Assembly: GCF_025352645.1 (NCBI RefSeq)
Contig: NZ_JANXSO010000002.1
Coordinates: 1-36,337 of the forward strand
Source: Iodobacter sp.
GTDB lineage: Bacteria > Pseudomonadota > Gammaproteobacteria > Burkholderiales > Chitinibacteraceae
Direction: 5' to 3'
DNA length: 36,337 nt
The notes beneath the pieces were generated by a model, which was not told the DNA's origin, made no database searches, and saw nothing but the letters and a program-made list of their open reading frames with translations. The translations under genes and the position numbers were made by a program. Positions 34,508 to 36,337 of this stretch are shown in pieces (position 1 is the first letter of the stretch; the number at the start of each line of letters is the position of its first letter).

Positions 34508-35245
34508 ATGCAGCACAAAGTAGTTTTGATTACCGGTGGGGCGAAAAGAGTAGGCGCGGGTTTGGCGCGATATTTGCACGCCCGTGGCTGGCAAGTGCTG
34601 CTGCACTATCGTTCATCTGCACTTGCTGCTGAGCAGCTGGCTGCTGAGCTAAACGCCATTCGCCCCGCATCTGTTGCACTGGCGCAATTAGATTTACTAG
34701 ATACCGCCAGATTGCCGGAGTTAGTAACGGCGGCCGTAGCCGCTTTTGGGCGTTTGGATGCGGTGGTGAACAATGCTTCGTCATTTTTCCCCACACCGAT
34801 TGGCGAATTTAGCGAAATGGCTTGGCTGGATTTACTTGGCTCCAATTTAAAAGCCCCTTTGTTCCTTGCTCAAGCCGCTGCAGCTGAGCTTAGAAAAACC
34901 GGCGGTGCGATTGTCTCGATCACCGATATCCATGCCGATCGCCCTTATAAAAATCATACGATCTATACCATCGCCAAAGCGGGCCTTGTGGCGATGACCA
35001 AGTCGCTGGCTAGAGATCTAGCTCCTGAAGTGCGCGTGAACGCCGTTGCCCCAGGTGCCAATATCTGGCCCGAAGGTGAATCGGTGTTTGATGATGCCGA
35101 GCGTGAACGCATTATTGATACTATTCCTCTCGCCCGTAACGGCAGCCCCGATGATCTGGCGCAAGCCATCCACTTTTTGCTGGAAGCGCCTTATTTAACG
35201 GGGGTGATTTTACCGGTGGATGGGGGGCGGAGCGTGGTGTTGTAG
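34508..35245 (+). CDS. folM: Pteridine reductase, FolM/PTR1-type short-chain dehydrogenase
   Basis: A 245-residue NADPH-dependent SDR that probably reduces dihydro-pterins. The nucleotide site is [19 protein letters not shown] with an HYRSS NADPH-type loop, and [10 protein letters not shown] matches the NNAS motif. The usual catalytic Ser is replaced by Asp: Asp140, Tyr153 and Lys157 ([21 protein letters not shown]) have the D-x12-Y-x3-K spacing of PTR1/FolM. The start is ATG 34508, preceded by GAGGA; ATG 34490 is upstream in frame. The closing [14 protein letters not shown] is typical. Folate or biopterin-like pterins are the likely substrates, by family. Confidence 0.88.
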   Translation: MQHKVVLITGGAKRVGAGLARYLHARGWQVLLHYRSSALAAEQLAAELNAIRPASVALAQLDLLDTARLPELVTAAVAAFGRLDAVVNNASSFFPTPIGEFSEMAWLDLLGSNLKAPLFLAQAAAAELRKTGGAIVSITDIHADRPYKNHTIYTIAKAGLVAMTKSLARDLAPEVRVNAVAPGANIWPEGESVFDDAERERIIDTIPLARNGSPDDLAQAIHFLLEAPYLTGVILPVDGGRSVVL

Positions 35246-35363
35246 GGCTTCTCTTTGCAGTGAAGATCTGCCCTTCGTCTTTGTGTTGCGTAAATAAAAT
35301 CCCCGCAATATCTACGGTAATCCGCTCTAATCGGGTAAAATCCGCATTAATTCAAGAATCTAC

Positions 35364-35386
35364 AGCAGGGCGCGATGCGCCCTGCT
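35364..35386. other. Perfect GC-rich hairpin just upstream of ttcA
   Basis: AGCAGGGCGC and GCGCCCTGCT form a perfect 10-bp stem with a GAT loop, ending 17 bp before the ttcA start. There is no U-run, so it does not look like a simple terminator for folM; it could affect translation or mRNA stability of ttcA. Confidence 0.45.
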
Positions 35387-35403
35387 CTGCATTGGTGCCC
35401 TGT

Positions 35404-36333
35404 ATGACTGATTCAACTCTTTCCGAAGCGGAAAAAAAACAGCAGTACAATTTTAATAAGCTCGCCAAACGCTTACGCCACAATGTGGGCGATGCAATCA
35501 ATCATTTCAATATGATTGAGGAAGGCGATAAGGTGATGGTGTGCCTGTCTGGCGGTAAAGACAGCTATACCATGCTGGATATCTTACTTGGCTTGCAAAA
35601 ATCTGCACCGATTAACTTCAGCATTGTTGCGGTTAATTTGGATCAGAAGCAGCCGGGCTTTCCAGAGGATGTTTTGCCGACTTATCTGGCAGGCATTGGT
35701 GTTGAATATCGGATTGTCGAAGAAGATACCTACAGTATTGTTACCCGGGTGATTGAAGAGGGCAAAACCACCTGTAGCCTGTGTTCACGTTTACGCCGTG
35801 GGATTTTGTACCGTGTGGCGGAGGAAATTGGCGCAACTAAGATTGCCCTGGGCCATCATCGTGACGATATTCTCAGCACACTGTTCCTAAATATGTTTTA
35901 CGGTGGCAAGCTGAAAGGCATGCCGCCTAAGCTGGTGTCGGATAACGGTAAGCATGTGGTGATACGTCCGCTGGCTTATTGTAAAGAAAAAGATATTGTT
36001 CGCTACGCCGAAGCCCGTGAATTCCCTATTATCCCGTGTAATTTATGTGGCTCTCAGCCCAATTTACAGCGGCAGATTATTGCGGACATGCTGCGCGATT
36101 GGGATAAACGCTTCCCCGGCCGTTTAGAAACCATGTTTACTGCCGTATGCAATGTAGTGCCTTCGCATTTGGCTGATCCTAAACGCTACGACTTTGCCAA
36201 TATCAAGGCCGATGGCCAGCCGCGTGACGATGGCGATAAGGCATTTGATAAGGAAGTCTTTAGCGATCCGGCTCGGATTTCTATTATGGACAGCCGAAAG
36301 CCGATCCACGTTGATGCTTGTGGAGAAGCCTAA
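35404..36333 (+). CDS. ttcA: tRNA 2-thiocytidine(32) synthetase
   Basis: TtcA makes 2-thiocytidine at position 32 of certain tRNAs using ATP and a 4Fe-4S cluster. The 309-residue product starts [20 protein letters not shown]. The PP-loop [10 protein letters not shown] is at 49-58. Cysteine pairs [12 protein letters not shown] and [13 protein letters not shown] are the cluster ligands. Between them lie [26 protein letters not shown] and [11 protein letters not shown], family-typical. The reading frame is open upstream to 35260, but those codons lie across the hairpin at 35364-35386 and show no family likeness. It ends 4 bp before the window edge. It follows folM in the same direction by 158 bp. 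Confidence 0.96.
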   Translation: MTDSTLSEAEKKQQYNFNKLAKRLRHNVGDAINHFNMIEEGDKVMVCLSGGKDSYTMLDILLGLQKSAPINFSIVAVNLDQKQPGFPEDVLPTYLAGIGVEYRIVEEDTYSIVTRVIEEGKTTCSLCSRLRRGILYRVAEEIGATKIALGHHRDDILSTLFLNMFYGGKLKGMPPKLVSDNGKHVVIRPLAYCKEKDIVRYAEAREFPIIPCNLCGSQPNLQRQIIADMLRDWDKRFPGRLETMFTAVCNVVPSHLADPKRYDFANIKADGQPRDDGDKAFDKEVFSDPARISIMDSRKPIHVDACGEA

Positions 36334-36337
36334 TGCT

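Overview
The window looks like chromosomal DNA of a betaproteobacterium, most likely a member of the Neisseriales/Chromobacteriaceae. The basis is the gene order (ilvI-ilvH-ilvC; miaB-phoH-ybeY-corC-lnt) and protein sequences that read as betaproteobacterial. An Iodobacter-like genus is my impression and was not tested. Most of the window is core housekeeping sequence. The accessory features are dispersed small repeats, one degraded insertion sequence and the remnant of a tRNA-linked integrated element.

Positions 1-3600: the branched-chain amino acid operon ilvI-ilvH-ilvC runs on the minus strand and leaves the window inside ilvC. It is preceded by a long leader with a plausible promoter, a perfect palindrome over that promoter, and a strong candidate structured RNA (2671-2740). 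A divergent RDD-family membrane protein follows. Positions 3661-11909: a minus-strand series miaB, yecA-like, phoH, unknown secreted protein, ybeY, corC, lnt. This is the widespread miaB-lnt cluster (tRNA and rRNA processing, envelope lipoprotein acylation), but here it carries two extra genes and small repeats at several junctions, including a 273-bp MITE-like element with perfect 27-bp terminal inverted repeats. Positions 12090-16605: a small secreted protein, then a glycerate-use cluster (CdaR-type regulator, GntP-family permease, glycerate kinase).

Positions 16984-21904 (plus strand): an ABM-domain monooxygenase-like protein, then a complete MacA-MacB-TolC-like tripartite efflux operon. 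Positions 21921-28517: a methyl-accepting chemotaxis protein, a BaiN/HI0933-type flavoprotein, an SPFH-domain membrane protein, and a solitary large flagellin (625 residues) with an expanded Ala/Ser-rich middle. Positions 28518-31301: a decayed region. A P4-type tyrosine integrase lies next to an elongator tRNA-Met that has its own promoter and terminator. The integrase is cut off by an IS3-family element (28905-30117), which is itself dead through stop codons in orfA and an 8-bp tandem duplication in orfB. Unidentified broken coding sequence lies beyond the IS.

Positions 31380-36333: an H-NOX haem sensor overlapping a hybrid histidine kinase (a likely nitric-oxide sensing pair), a MidA-like methyltransferase, a divergent FolM/PTR1-type pteridine reductase, and ttcA for tRNA 2-thiocytidine formation.

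I do not see a clear new defence or biosynthetic system. The best candidates for novelty are the ilv leader RNA, the MITE and repeat families, the H-NOX/hybrid-kinase pair and the enlarged orphan flagellin.
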